A stretch of 24,669 nt of DNA from DASQUK01 sp046723645 (GTDB lineage Bacteria > Actinomycetota > Acidimicrobiia > Acidimicrobiales > VFJN01): assembly GCA_046723645.1 (NCBI GenBank), contig JBKOUY010000195.1, positions 1-24,669 on the forward strand, written 5' to 3'. The position numbers and the translations under genes are program-made. This document shows positions 1 through 10,205 of the stretch, piece by piece. Every line of letters starts with the position of its first letter. Within the stretch, counting starts at the first letter, position 1. Below the pieces are notes generated by a model. The model did not search any database and had not been told where the DNA came from. It saw only the letters and a program-made list of their open reading frames with translations.

Positions 1-966
1 CTCGTGTACATGACGCAGCGGCTGCTGTGGCCGCTGACGCGGCTGGGCGAGACCTTCGACCTCTACCAGCGGGCCATGGCGTCGACCCGGCGCATCCTCG
101 ACCTGCTCGCCGTCGATCCGACGATCGTCGACGGCGTCCGCACCCTGCCACAGCCGGTGCGGGGCGCGGTGCGCTTCGAGTCGGTGCACTTCGCGTACGG
201 CCCGCTCGGACCGTCGGCCGCCGCCAGCGCGGCGGGCAACGGCGACGGCGAGCGCCGTCGGCGGCCCGTCCTCGACGGCTTCGACCTCGTCGTGCCGCCA
301 GGCGAGACCCACGCGATCGTCGGGGCGACCGGGGCCGGGAAGTCCACCGTCGTCAAGCTGCTCCTGCGGCTCCATGACGCCACGGCGGGTCGCGTCTGCC
401 TCGACGGTGTCGAGGTGAGCGACGTGCCGCTGGCCGAGCTGCGCCGCGCCATCGGCTATGTCGGCCAGGACGTCTTCCTGTTCCAGGGCACCGTGCGCGA
501 GAACCTGGCGTACGGCCGGCCCGACGCCGGTGACGCGGAGCTGGAGCGAGCCGCCCGCCTGGCCGAGGCGGAGGACTTCATCGCCGAGCTGCCCGATGGC
601 TACGACACGGTCGTGGGCGAGCGGGGCCAGAAGCTGTCCGGTGGCCAGCGGCAGCGGCTGTCGATCGCCCGCGCGATCCTCAAGGACCCGCCCGTGCTGG
701 TGCTCGACGAGGCCACCTCGGCGGTCGACAACGAGACCGAGGCGGCCATCCAGCGCTCGCTCGAGCTGGTCGGCCGCGACCGCACCGTGATCGTCATCGC
801 CCACCGGCTGTCGACCATCCGCCACGCGGACCGCATCCACGTGCTGGAGTCGGGGCGGATCGTGGAGTCGGGCAGCCACGACGAGCTGCTGGCGGAGCGG
901 GGCCTGTACGCGGCGCTGTGGCGGATCCAGACCGGCGAGGTGCACGCGTTGCGGCCGACGGCGTGA
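1..966 (+). CDS. ABC exporter, C-terminal part (partial at window edge)
   Basis: The reading frame is open from the first base, so this is the 3' part of a longer gene. The visible portion starts at the end of the last transmembrane helix and continues into a full nucleotide-binding domain. Visible motifs are an A-loop Tyr (FAYG), Walker A GATGAGKST, a Q-loop (GYVGQD), the signature LSGGQRQR, Walker B VLVLDEATSAVD and an H-loop (IAHRLST). This is the arrangement of MsbA/MdlB-type exporters, which form homo- or heterodimers in the inner membrane. About 20 extra residues rich in Ala, Gly and Arg separate the A-loop from the first strand of the domain. The substrate cannot be told. The next gene starts 43 bp downstream on the same strand. 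Confidence 0.93.
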   Translation, partial: LVYMTQRLLWPLTRLGETFDLYQRAMASTRRILDLLAVDPTIVDGVRTLPQPVRGAVRFESVHFAYGPLGPSAAASAAGNGDGERRRRPVLDGFDLVVPPGETHAIVGATGAGKSTVVKLLLRLHDATAGRVCLDGVEVSDVPLAELRRAIGYVGQDVFLFQGTVRENLAYGRPDAGDAELERAARLAEAEDFIAELPDGYDTVVGERGQKLSGGQRQRLSIARAILKDPPVLVLDEATSAVDNETEAAIQRSLELVGRDRTVIVIAHRLSTIRHADRIHVLESGRIVESGSHDELLAERGLYAALWRIQTGEVHALRPTA

Positions 967-1009
967 CGCCTGTGGCAGCCTGGCGGGGGGCGGGGAGGGG
1001 GAACTGGCG

Positions 1010-2110
1010 ATGACGAGGCCTCTGCTCCGGCTCGCGGCGGCGCTGTGCTGCGGGTTGCTCGTCGCCGCCTGCTCGGGCGGGGGCGACGGCGGCGACGGGG
1101 CCGACGGCGCGGGGCGGGCGGCGTCAGGGGACGACGAGACCGCGGCGCCGGCCGCGCCCGCCGACGTAGAGCCCCGCCCATCCGTCGGGTGCGGCTCCAG
1201 CACGGTGCGCGACGGTCAGGAGAAGGTGACGATCAGTTCGGGTGGCGTCGAGCGCTGGTATCTCAGGCACGTGCCGCCGGCGCACGATGGCAGCACGCCC
1301 GTGCCGGTGGTCGTCGACCTCCATGGCTACAGCGAGGGCGCCGAGGTCCACGCCGTGGTCTCCCAGTTGGGCCCGTACGGCGACGATCAGGGTTTCGTCA
1401 CCCTCACCCCGCACGGCCAGGGCGAGGGGCCGGTCCCGCTGTGGGACACCGCCCCCGGGGGCCCCGACCAGGCGTTCCTGGAGGGAATGCTCGACGACGT
1501 GGAGGCGTCCCTATGCGTCGACACCGCCCGGGTCTTCGTCACGGGGCTGTCGAACGGGGCCATGATGACCTCGATGCTCGCGTGCGAGCTCGCCGACCGC
1601 CTCGCCGCGGCGGCCCCGGTGGCCGGCGTGACCAAGGTGGCGGACTGCGACGCCGACCGGCCGGTGCCGGTCGTCGCGTTCCACGGCACCGATGACGGGT
1701 TCCTCGCCTACGAGGGGGGCCTCGGTCCGCAGGTCGCGAGCCTCCCCTCGCCGGACGGCCGGGGCACGCTGGGCGACGCGGCGGCCCAGGCGAACGGGTC
1801 GGTGGGGCCCACTGGCCCCTCGGTCCCGGATGTGATGGCCGACTGGGCGGAACGCAACGGCTGCGACAATGCCGCCCCCGACGAGGAGGCGGTCGCCGAC
1901 GACGTCACCCTGCTGACCTTCCCCTGCCCGGCCGGGGCCGAGGCCGAGCTGTACCGGGTCGACGGTGGTGGCCACAGCTGGCCGGGATCCGAGTTCCTGG
2001 CCGACGCCGAGGCCGTGGTCGGTCCCACGACGATGTCGATCTCGGCCGACGAGATCATGTGGGACTTCTTCGAGCAGCATCCACTGGTCGAAGCAGGTGG
2101 CAATAGTTGA
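1010..2110 (+). CDS. Secreted lipoprotein esterase of the PHB-depolymerase/LpqC type
   Basis: A 366-residue protein with a lipoprotein signal: a short basic start, a hydrophobic stretch and the lipobox LVAAC at about residue 20, followed by a Gly/Asp-rich linker. The rest is an alpha/beta hydrolase of the esterase/PHB-depolymerase type (CE1-like). The nucleophile is Ser181 in GLSNG, the likely acid is in GTDDG (228-229), and the His is H322 in GGGHSWPG. An oxyanion-type VDLHGY segment lies before them. It is probably anchored outside the membrane and cleaves an ester; the substrate (polyhydroxyalkanoate oligomers, feruloyl or acetyl esters) cannot be chosen from sequence. A strong purine-rich ribosome binding site (GGGAGGGGG) precedes the ATG. 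Confidence 0.88.
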   Translation: MTRPLLRLAAALCCGLLVAACSGGGDGGDGADGAGRAASGDDETAAPAAPADVEPRPSVGCGSSTVRDGQEKVTISSGGVERWYLRHVPPAHDGSTPVPVVVDLHGYSEGAEVHAVVSQLGPYGDDQGFVTLTPHGQGEGPVPLWDTAPGGPDQAFLEGMLDDVEASLCVDTARVFVTGLSNGAMMTSMLACELADRLAAAAPVAGVTKVADCDADRPVPVVAFHGTDDGFLAYEGGLGPQVASLPSPDGRGTLGDAAAQANGSVGPTGPSVPDVMADWAERNGCDNAAPDEEAVADDVTLLTFPCPAGAEAELYRVDGGGHSWPGSEFLADAEAVVGPTTMSISADEIMWDFFEQHPLVEAGGNS

Positions 2111-2165
2111 CCCGGGCGAGGGACAATGGACTCCCGTCAACGACGACTCCGTTGAGGGGGACGCA

Positions 2166-2561
2166 ATGTCCGAGCACCCCAACGTCGCCCGCATCGTCGA
2201 GGGATACGAACGGTTCGCCGCGCGTGACGTCGACGCCGTGCTGCGATTGCTGTCGCACGACGTCGTCTGGCACGTCGCCGGTGGCCGCTTCGCCGGAGAT
2301 CACAAGGGTCGGGACGAGGTCGCGGCCCACTTCCAGGAACTGACGCGCTTCACCAAGGGCACGCTCCTGCTGAACGTGCTGGACGTCTTCGCCGACGACC
2401 GCCATGCCGTCGCCCACGTCCGTGAGACGGCGACCCGGGCGGACGGAGCCCGCCTCGACGTCCGCGAGGCCCACGTCTTCCACCTCGATCCCGATGGCCG
2501 TGCCACCGACTGGTGGAACATCCACGGCGACCCCGAGGCATACGAGGCGTTCTTCACCTGA
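2166..2561 (+). CDS. NTF2-like / SnoaL-type small protein
   Basis: A 131-residue protein in the NTF2-like superfamily. It has an N-terminal helix ending in VEGYERFAARDVDAVLRLL, a strand with DVVWHV, a KGRDEVAAHF helix and a C-terminal beta sheet ending in DWWNIHGDPEAYEAFF. Single-domain proteins of this type are small enzymes (isomerases, cyclases, hydrolases) or ligand-binding proteins, and no specific activity can be given. The frame is open further upstream, but I chose the ATG at 2166: GAGGGGG sits 5 nt before it and the domain begins right after it. The upstream extension would overlap the esterase gene. It lies 55 bp after the esterase and may be cotranscribed. Confidence 0.83.
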   Translation: MSEHPNVARIVEGYERFAARDVDAVLRLLSHDVVWHVAGGRFAGDHKGRDEVAAHFQELTRFTKGTLLLNVLDVFADDRHAVAHVRETATRADGARLDVREAHVFHLDPDGRATDWWNIHGDPEAYEAFFT

Positions 2562-2715
2562 TCGATACGCGCGTGCCGCACTCACCGACCTGCCGGTGGT
2601 GGTGCCGTCGACAGATTGACGCCGAGCGGCGTAGTGGGTTTCCCGGTGTTCTCAGACCACCATGGCGGCCCGGGCGTCGCCGGAGTCGAGCAGGCGTCCG
2701 CTGGGAGTCGGGTGA

Positions 2716-2721
2716 CATGCT
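2716..2721 (+). promoter_or_regulatory. Possible -10 box for the DinB-like gene
   Basis: CATGCT lies 6 nt before the GTG start and matches TAnnnT except at the first base. No ribosome binding site is visible, so a leaderless start is possible. This is weaker than the other -10 boxes in the window. The gene-free stretch 2562-2727 otherwise shows nothing clear. Confidence 0.25.
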
Positions 2722-2727
2722 GTCTGG

Positions 2728-3330
2728 GTGCCGGTGTCGAACCCGAAGGCGAATCTTCACCGCTACCTGCAAATGGCCCGTGAGGTGCTCCTCTGGAAGT
2801 TAGAGGGGCTCTCGGAGTACAACGTCCGCCGACCCACGACGCCGACTGGCACCAACCTGCTCGGGCTGGTCAAGCACGTTGCGAGTGTCGAGGCGGGATA
2901 CTTCGGTGTCACTTTCGGTCGGCCCTTCGATGAGCCTCTGCCCTGGTATGAGGAGGGCGCCGAGCCGAACGCGGACATGTGGGCCACTGCGGACGAGTCG
3001 CGCGAACAGATCATCGCCTTCTATCGCCGTGTCTGGGCGCACTCGGATGGCACGATCAACAGCTTGGAACTGGACACGCTCGGTCACGTACCACACTGGC
3101 CCGATGACCGAAGCGAGGTGACGTTGCACCAAATCCTGGTGCACATGACGGCGGAGACCTATCGGCATGCTGGCCATGCCGACATCATTCGTGAGCTCAT
3201 CGACGGTGCCGTGGGGGCCCGACGAGATAACGACAACATGGCGCCGGGCGACCAGTCTTGGTGGGACGAGTACCGGAGTCGGCTTCAGCGCGTCGCGCGC
3301 CAGGCAGAGTCAGGCTCCACTCAGAGGTGA
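2728..3330 (+). CDS. DinB-like (DUF664-type) putative metal-dependent protein
   Basis: A 200-residue four-helix protein of the DinB/DUF664 type. Conserved His residues that would form the metal site are visible: H50 in GLVKHV, H139 in LVHMTAET, and H147/H150 in RHAGHAD. Relatives include mycothiol- or bacillithiol-dependent transferases and uncharacterised stress proteins; the reaction here is unknown. The start is a GTG. Sample lines of this gene are about 60-62% G+C against about 70% or more in its neighbours, with more A/T-ending codons, so it may be a recent arrival. It runs convergently into the MarR gene with only 9 bp between the two stop codons' genes. Confidence 0.82.
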   Translation: MPVSNPKANLHRYLQMAREVLLWKLEGLSEYNVRRPTTPTGTNLLGLVKHVASVEAGYFGVTFGRPFDEPLPWYEEGAEPNADMWATADESREQIIAFYRRVWAHSDGTINSLELDTLGHVPHWPDDRSEVTLHQILVHMTAETYRHAGHADIIRELIDGAVGARRDNDNMAPGDQSWWDEYRSRLQRVARQAESGSTQR

Positions 3331-3344
3331 AGGTTGCCCTCACC
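3326..3344. terminator. Short hairpin spanning two convergent stop codons
   Basis: GGTGAAGG (3326-3333) pairs with CCCTCACC (3337-3344) with one mismatch around a 3-nt loop. Both stop codons, of the DinB-like gene and of the MarR gene, lie inside the stem. There is no U tract, so a terminator role is only possible. Confidence 0.3.
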
Positions 3345-3849
3345 CCGGGAAGTCGCCGGCGGCGATGCGCAGCTTGCGAAGCAGCTCGGTGAGGCGGTCG
3401 AGCTCGTCGACCGTCAGGCCGTCCACCCCGAAGCGGATCGAGGTCACGGCCTCGGTGGCCTTCTCGACCACCTGGTGGCCGTCCTCGGTGATCTGCGCCA
3501 GCACGGTGCGGCGATCGGTCGGGTGGGGGATGCGCCGAACCAGTTCCTGCTGCTCCAGCCGGTCGATGATGTTGGTCACGCTGGTGGGGTGGAGCATGAG
3601 GCGGTCGCCCATCTTGCCCATGGGCAGCTCGCCGTGGCGGCTGAAGTAGAGCAGCACCAGCGCCTCGTAGCGAGCGAACGTCAGGTCGAACGGCTTGAGG
3701 GCCTCGTCGACCTTGGCGATCAGGATCTGCTGCGCCCGCATGATCGACGTGATGGCGGCCATGTGGGCGGGCGCGCCCCAGTGGCGGGACTCCCATTGCC
3801 GACGCGCCTCGGCGATGGCGTCGAAGGGGAGCGGACGCTGGCTGCCCAC
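3340..3849 (-). CDS. MarR-family transcriptional regulator
   Basis: A 169-residue winged-helix regulator. An N-terminal dimerisation helix is followed by a helix-turn-helix (LPMGKMGDRLMLHPTSVTNIIDRLEQQELV) and the wing signature R-x-PHPTDRRTV typical of MarR proteins. The family usually represses its own gene and the divergent neighbour and is released by a small ligand. Here the divergent neighbour is icmF, and the gap between them carries a 15-bp tandem array that could be its binding region. An acyl-CoA or other acyl-metabolism ligand would fit but is not shown by the sequence. The start is a GTG 8 nt after a TAGGAT box; the AGGA in that box could also act as a weak ribosome site. Confidence 0.92.
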   Translation of the reverse strand: MGSQRPLPFDAIAEARRQWESRHWGAPAHMAAITSIMRAQQILIAKVDEALKPFDLTFARYEALVLLYFSRHGELPMGKMGDRLMLHPTSVTNIIDRLEQQELVRRIPHPTDRRTVLAQITEDGHQVVEKATEAVTSIRFGVDGLTVDELDRLTELLRKLRIAAGDFPG

Positions 3850-3857
3850 GGCACCCG

Positions 3858-3863
3858 ATCCTA
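3858..3863 (-). promoter_or_regulatory. Predicted -10 box of the MarR gene
   Basis: On the minus strand TAGGAT matches TAnnnT and lies 8 nt before the GTG start, a spacing that fits leaderless transcription. It borders the left end of the 15-bp repeat array. Confidence 0.5.
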
Positions 3864-3864
3864 T

Positions 3865-3940
3865 GTCGGACGACCGACGCTCGGGCGACTGACTCTCGGT
3901 GAACCGACCTTAGGTAGACGAAATCTCGGACTTCCAACTA
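3865..3940. repeat. Five tandem 15-bp repeats in the marR-icmF promoter region
   Basis: From 3866 the sequence is in register every 15 bp: TCGGACGACCGACGC, TCGGGCGACTGACTC, TCGGTGAACCGACCT, TAGGTAGACGAAATC and TCGGACTTCCAACTA. The first and third units contain the perfect dyad TCGG-N4-CCGA, the second has one change, and the last two are more degenerate. The array occupies the space between the predicted -10 of marR (3858-3863, minus) and that of icmF (3939-3944, plus). A protein bound here would block both promoters. The flanking sequence does not continue the period. Confidence 0.8.
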
Positions 3941-3944
3941 CCCT
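3939..3944 (+). promoter_or_regulatory. Predicted -10 box of icmF (leaderless arrangement)
   Basis: TACCCT lies 6 nt before the GTG start with no ribosome binding site between them. Transcription would begin at or next to the G of the start codon. The box overlaps the last 15-bp repeat. Confidence 0.55.
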
Positions 3945-3950
3945 GACGGC

Positions 3951-6900
3951 GTGAGCACTGGGGGAGACACCGCGGAGATCCACCGTCCGGTTCACCCCGT
4001 CCGCCTGGTCACGGCCGCCAGCCTGTTCGACGGCCACGACGCCGCGATCAACGTCATGCGGCGCATCCTCCAGTCACAGGGCGCCGAGGTGATCCACCTC
4101 GGCCACAACCGCTCGGTCGACGAGATCGTGCGGGCGGCCGTGGAGGAGGATGTCCAGGGCGTCGCCGTCAGCTCCTACCAGGGCGGGCACATGGAGTTCT
4201 TCCGCTACCTGGTCGACCGGCTGCGGGCCGAGGGGCGCCCCGACGTCAAGGTGTTCGGCGGGGGCGGCGGCGTGATCGTGCCCGACGAGATCGTCGAGCT
4301 GCACGACTACGGCGTGGCCCACGTGTTCTCCCCCGAGGACGGTCAGCGTCTCGGCCTCGCCCGCATGGTCAACACGATCGTGGAGGCCTGCGACGTCGAC
4401 GTCGCGGCGCAGGTGCCCGCCGACACCATCGAGAGGGTCGTGGAGGGCGACCACCGGGCGCTGGCCCGGGCCATCACCACGATCCAGGGTGCGACGCTGG
4501 GCCGCGACGAGCTCGCCGACCTGCGCCGCGCCGCAGGCCGGCGTGCCGTGCCGGTGCTCGGCATCACGGGCACCGGCGGGTCGGGCAAGTCGTCCCTCAC
4601 CGACGAGCTCGTGCGGCGCTTCCGCCTCGATTACGAAGACAAGCTCCGGATCGCGGTGGTGGCGATCGATCCCACGCGGCGGCGGGCGGGCGGGGCGCTG
4701 CTCGGCGACCGGATCCGCATGAACGCGATCGACCACCCCCATGTGTTCATGCGCTCGCTCGCCACCCGGGGCGCGGTGGCCGAGGTCCCCGAGCACGTCG
4801 AGGACGTCATCACGGCGTGCAAGGCCGCCGGCCACGACCTCGTGATCGTGGAGACCCCGGGCATCGGCCAGGGCGACGCCGGCATCGTCGGCCTGGTCGA
4901 CGTGTCCCTGTACGTCATGACGCCCGAGTTCGGCGCCCCGAGCCAGCTCGAGAAGATCGACATGCTCGACTTCGCCGACGCCGTGGCCATCAACAAGTTC
5001 GAGCGGCGGGGGGCCGACGACGCACTGCGCGACGTGCGCCGCCAGCTCCAGCGCAACCGGGAGTCATTTGATACCCCGCTGGAGGACCTGCCGGTGTTCG
5101 GGACGATCGCCGCCCGCTTCAACGACGACGGGGTCACCGGCCTGTACCAGCATTTGGTGGGCCTCCTCGGCGAGCACGGGCTGCCCGCCGGCGGCGGTGC
5201 GCTGGGGCGCGCGGACACGCGTGTGCCCACCGGGATCACCGCCATCGTGCCGCCGGCCCGCAGCCGTTACCTGGCCGACGTGGCGGAGGCCGTGCGGGGA
5301 TACCACCGCCGCACCGAGGAGCAGGTGGTCGCCGCCCGGCAGCGCCAGGCGCTGCGGACCACCCACGACCTGCTGGCGGATGCCGGGACGCGGGATTCCG
5401 GCGCCGCCGCCGCCGGCGCCGCCGACGAGGTCGGGGCGCTGCTCGACGACGCCGAGCGGGCCCTGGACGGCGAGTCGCGCGCGCTGCTCGACGACTGGCC
5501 GGCAACGGTCGAGGCCTATTCCGGCGACGAGCACGTCGTCACCGTGCGCGACCGCGAGATCCGCACGGCGGTCACCGACATATCGCTGTCGGGCACGCAT
5601 GTCCCGCGGGTGGCGTTGCCCCGGAGCCGGGCCGGCGACGACGGGACGCTGCTGCGCTGGTTGAGGAACGAGAACCTTCCCGGACGGTTCCCGTTCACCG
5701 CTGGGGTCTTCGCCTTCAAGCGCGAGGGCGAAGACCCCACGCGGATGTTCGCCGGTGAGGGCGATGCCTTCCGCACCAACCGGCGCTTCCACCTGCTGTC
5801 GGCCGGGCAGCCGGCGACCCGCCTGTCCACGGCCTTCGACTCGGTGACGCTGTACGGCTTCGACCCCGACGAGCGGCCCGACATCTACGGCAAGGTGGGC
5901 AATTCGGGCGTGTCGATCGCCACGCTCGACGACATGGAGGTGCTCTACGACGGGTTCGACCTCATCGACCCCGCCACCTCCGTGTCGATGACGATCAACG
6001 GTCCGGCGCCGGCGATCCTCGCCATGTTCTTCAACACCGCCATCGACCAGCGGCTGGCCGCGTTCGAGGCCCAGCACGGGAGGCCGCCCAGCGACGACGA
6101 GGCCGCCGACATCCGCTCCTGGGTGCTGGCCACGGTGCGGGGCACCGTGCAGGCCGACATCCTCAAGGAAGACCAGGGCCAGAACACCTGCATCTTCTCC
6201 ACCGAGTTCGCCCTGCGGCTGATGGCCGACATCCAGGAATGGTTCGTCGCCCACCGGGTCCGGAACTTCTACTCGGTGTCCATCTCCGGGTACCACATCG
6301 CCGAGGCCGGCGCGAACCCCGTCAGCCAGCTGGCGTTCACCCTGGCGAACGCGTTCACGTACGTCGAGGCCTACCTCGCCCGGGGCATGCACATCGACGA
6401 GTTCGCCCCCAACCTCAGCTTCTTCTTCTCCAACGGCATGGATCCCGAGTACGCCGTCCTCGGCCGCGTCGCCCGGCGCATCTGGGCCATCGCCGTGCGG
6501 GACCTCTACGGCGGCGACGTGCGCAGCCAGAAGCTCAAGTACCACATTCAGACATCCGGCCGGTCGCTGCACGCCCAGGAGATGTCGTTCAACGACATCC
6601 GCACCACCCTCCAGGCCCTCATCGCCGTCTACGACAACTGCAACAGCCTGCACACGAACGCCTACGACGAGGCGATCACCACCCCCACCGCCGAGTCGGT
6701 GCGGCGGGCGGTGGCGATTCAGCAGATCATCAACCAGGAGTGGGGGCTGGCCCGGAACCAGAACCCGAACCAGGGCTCGTTCATCATCGAGCAGCTCACC
6801 GACCTGGTGGAGGAGGCGGTGCTGGCCGAGTTCGACCGGCTGGCCGACCGGGGCGGCGTCCTCGGCGCCATGGAGACCGGCTACCAGCGCGGCCGGATCC

Positions 6901-7256
6901 AGGACGAGTCGATGCTCTACGAGCAGCGCAAGCACGACGGGTCACTGCCCATCGTGGGCGTCAACACCTTCCTCGCCCCCGACGCGACGCCCGGCGAGCC
7001 CTCCGGGGGCGCCGGCCGGCCACTCGAGCTGGCACGGTCGACCGAGGATGAGAAGCAACGCCAGCTCGGCCGGCTCGCCGACTTCAAGGCCCGCCACGCC
7101 CAGGAGCGGGCGGCGATGCTCGACCGGCTGCGTGGCGCGGCGCTGGCCGGCGACAACCTGTTCGCGGTGCTGATGGACGCGGTGCGGGTCTGCTCGCTCG
7201 GCGAGATCAGCGACGCCCTGTTCGAGGTCGGCGGCCGCTACCGCCGCAACGTCTAA
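3951..7256 (+). CDS. icmF: Fused isobutyryl-CoA mutase (IcmF), adenosylcobalamin-dependent
   Basis: A 1101-residue protein with the IcmF architecture. The B12-binding domain comes first (DGHDAAI with H29 as candidate cobalt ligand, SSYQGGH, GGGGGVI). A MeaB-type G-protein chaperone follows (Walker A GTGGSGKSS near 206-214, ETPGIGQGD, NKFE at 348-351). The C-terminal mutase barrel holds the active-site His782 in SGYHIAEAGA. The enzyme interconverts isobutyryl-CoA and n-butyryl-CoA; the G domain gates cofactor loading. Positions matching methylmalonyl-CoA mutase Tyr89 and Arg207 (P. shermanii numbering) are F587 and Q744, the pair found in isobutyryl-CoA mutases, so methylmalonyl-CoA is unlikely. 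The motif before F587 reads FPFTAG where I recall FPYTAG in other IcmFs. The next gene is a branched-chain-type E1, which supports a role in valine or butyrate metabolism. Confidence 0.95.
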   Translation: MSTGGDTAEIHRPVHPVRLVTAASLFDGHDAAINVMRRILQSQGAEVIHLGHNRSVDEIVRAAVEEDVQGVAVSSYQGGHMEFFRYLVDRLRAEGRPDVKVFGGGGGVIVPDEIVELHDYGVAHVFSPEDGQRLGLARMVNTIVEACDVDVAAQVPADTIERVVEGDHRALARAITTIQGATLGRDELADLRRAAGRRAVPVLGITGTGGSGKSSLTDELVRRFRLDYEDKLRIAVVAIDPTRRRAGGALLGDRIRMNAIDHPHVFMRSLATRGAVAEVPEHVEDVITACKAAGHDLVIVETPGIGQGDAGIVGLVDVSLYVMTPEFGAPSQLEKIDMLDFADAVAINKFERRGADDALRDVRRQLQRNRESFDTPLEDLPVFGTIAARFNDDGVTGLYQHLVGLLGEHGLPAGGGALGRADTRVPTGITAIVPPARSRYLADVAEAVRGYHRRTEEQVVAARQRQALRTTHDLLADAGTRDSGAAAAGAADEVGALLDDAERALDGESRALLDDWPATVEAYSGDEHVVTVRDREIRTAVTDISLSGTHVPRVALPRSRAGDDGTLLRWLRNENLPGRFPFTAGVFAFKREGEDPTRMFAGEGDAFRTNRRFHLLSAGQPATRLSTAFDSVTLYGFDPDERPDIYGKVGNSGVSIATLDDMEVLYDGFDLIDPATSVSMTINGPAPAILAMFFNTAIDQRLAAFEAQHGRPPSDDEAADIRSWVLATVRGTVQADILKEDQGQNTCIFSTEFALRLMADIQEWFVAHRVRNFYSVSISGYHIAEAGANPVSQLAFTLANAFTYVEAYLARGMHIDEFAPNLSFFFSNGMDPEYAVLGRVARRIWAIAVRDLYGGDVRSQKLKYHIQTSGRSLHAQEMSFNDIRTTLQALIAVYDNCNSLHTNAYDEAITTPTAESVRRAVAIQQIINQEWGLARNQNPNQGSFIIEQLTDLVEEAVLAEFDRLADRGGVLGAMETGYQRGRIQDESMLYEQRKHDGSLPIVGVNTFLAPDATPGEPSGGAGRPLELARSTEDEKQRQLGRLADFKARHAQERAAMLDRLRGAALAGDNLFAVLMDAVRVCSLGEISDALFEVGGRYRRNV

Positions 7257-7298
7257 CGCCCCACCTGCCACGAGTGCCGGGTCCGGCTCCCCCCCGGT

Positions 7299-7314
7299 CC
7301 GGGCGGTTGCCCGG
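7299..7314 (+). terminator. G+C-rich hairpin after icmF
   Basis: CCGGGC (7299-7304) and GCCCGG (7309-7314) form a perfect 6-bp stem with a GGTT loop, 42 bp after the icmF stop. No U tract follows, so termination is uncertain. Confidence 0.3.
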
Positions 7315-7426
7315 CGGGGACAGGGGAATTGACTGCGTGCAGATCGCGCACCGACGTCACCATCAGGCTGTGCAGATGTGAGACCATCGGGTCGTGACAC
7401 TCGACGGATCGCCCAGGGGGTGACGC

Positions 7427-9793
<2,367 letters not shown>

Positions 9794-9832
9794 CGGGAGC
9801 GACGGTGCCGCTGACCGGGGCCCGGACGCGAT

Positions 9833-9874
9833 CCCGCCGGCGGATCTGGTTCCACCACCAGACCCACCGGCGGG
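9833..9874. terminator. Two-tier hairpin between convergent genes
   Basis: The outer stem CCCGCCGG (9833-9840) pairs perfectly with CCGGCGGG (9867-9874). Inside it TCTGGT (9845-9850) pairs with ACCAGA (9857-9862) around a TCCACC loop, with 4-nt internal loops on each side. It lies between the E1 stop at 9793 and the stop of the small minus-strand gene at 9897, so it is placed as a bidirectional terminator. There is no U tract. Confidence 0.55.
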
Positions 9875-9896
9875 GTGCCGGGGCCTCGTTCCCCCT

Positions 9897-10016
9897 CTAC
9901 AGATCGCTCTCGCCGACCGCCGGGAGGTCGTCGAGACCGACCAGCCGTCCGAGGAGCCCGGCCATCGCGATCACCACGACGATCGCCACCAGCCCGATGA
10001 TCAGGATCTCGCTCAT
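9897..10016 (-). CDS. 39-residue single-pass membrane protein (hypothetical)
   Basis: A short gene encoding MSEILIIGLVAIVVVIAMAG followed by LLGRLVGLDDLPAVGESDL. Residues 4-23 are a strong hydrophobic helix, and the tail has Asp/Glu residues. The minus strand carries a good ribosome site (GGAAAGGTGG) 9 nt before the ATG, which is the main reason to believe it. It is convergent to the E1 gene and divergent from phhA. I do not recognise a family. Small single-helix proteins of this kind often bind and tune a larger membrane complex, but no partner is shown here. Confidence 0.6.
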   Translation of the reverse strand: MSEILIIGLVAIVVVIAMAGLLGRLVGLDDLPAVGESDL

Positions 10017-10139
10017 TACGCCTTGCCACCTTTCCGCCGTTGGGGAGTACCGGACATTCACTCATGGAAAGGCGACGAGGTTGCGACAGTTCGATTACGG
10101 AGTGTGTCGATCTCGCCGCGAGACGCGAGTGCCCCGGAC

Positions 10140-10154
10140 ACCACGGACCGTGGT
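10140..10154. promoter_or_regulatory. 15-bp palindrome upstream of phhA
   Basis: ACCACGGACCGTGGT is a perfect 7-1-7 palindrome centred 59 bp before the phhA start. It lies in the divergent gap between the small membrane protein gene and phhA. Its size and place suit a dimeric regulator site; no regulator for it can be named. Confidence 0.45.
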
Positions 10155-10205
10155 CACGTCTGCGCGCGCGTTGTAGATCACACGAGCGAGGAGGAGCATG
10201 AAGAC

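Noticed and set aside
3865..3940. CRISPR array
   Set aside because: 15-bp units directly abut with no spacers, and no cas gene is near.
3334..3954. Plus-strand open frame with pentapeptide repeats (GRPTL-like) opposite the MarR gene
   Set aside because: It is the MarR gene read on the wrong strand plus the 15-bp DNA repeats. The repeats are reported as a DNA array, not as a protein.
5064..6935. 623-codon minus-strand frame opposite icmF
   Set aside because: Composition is Val/Gly/Arg/His-rich with no domain and fully covered by icmF; a high-G+C shadow.
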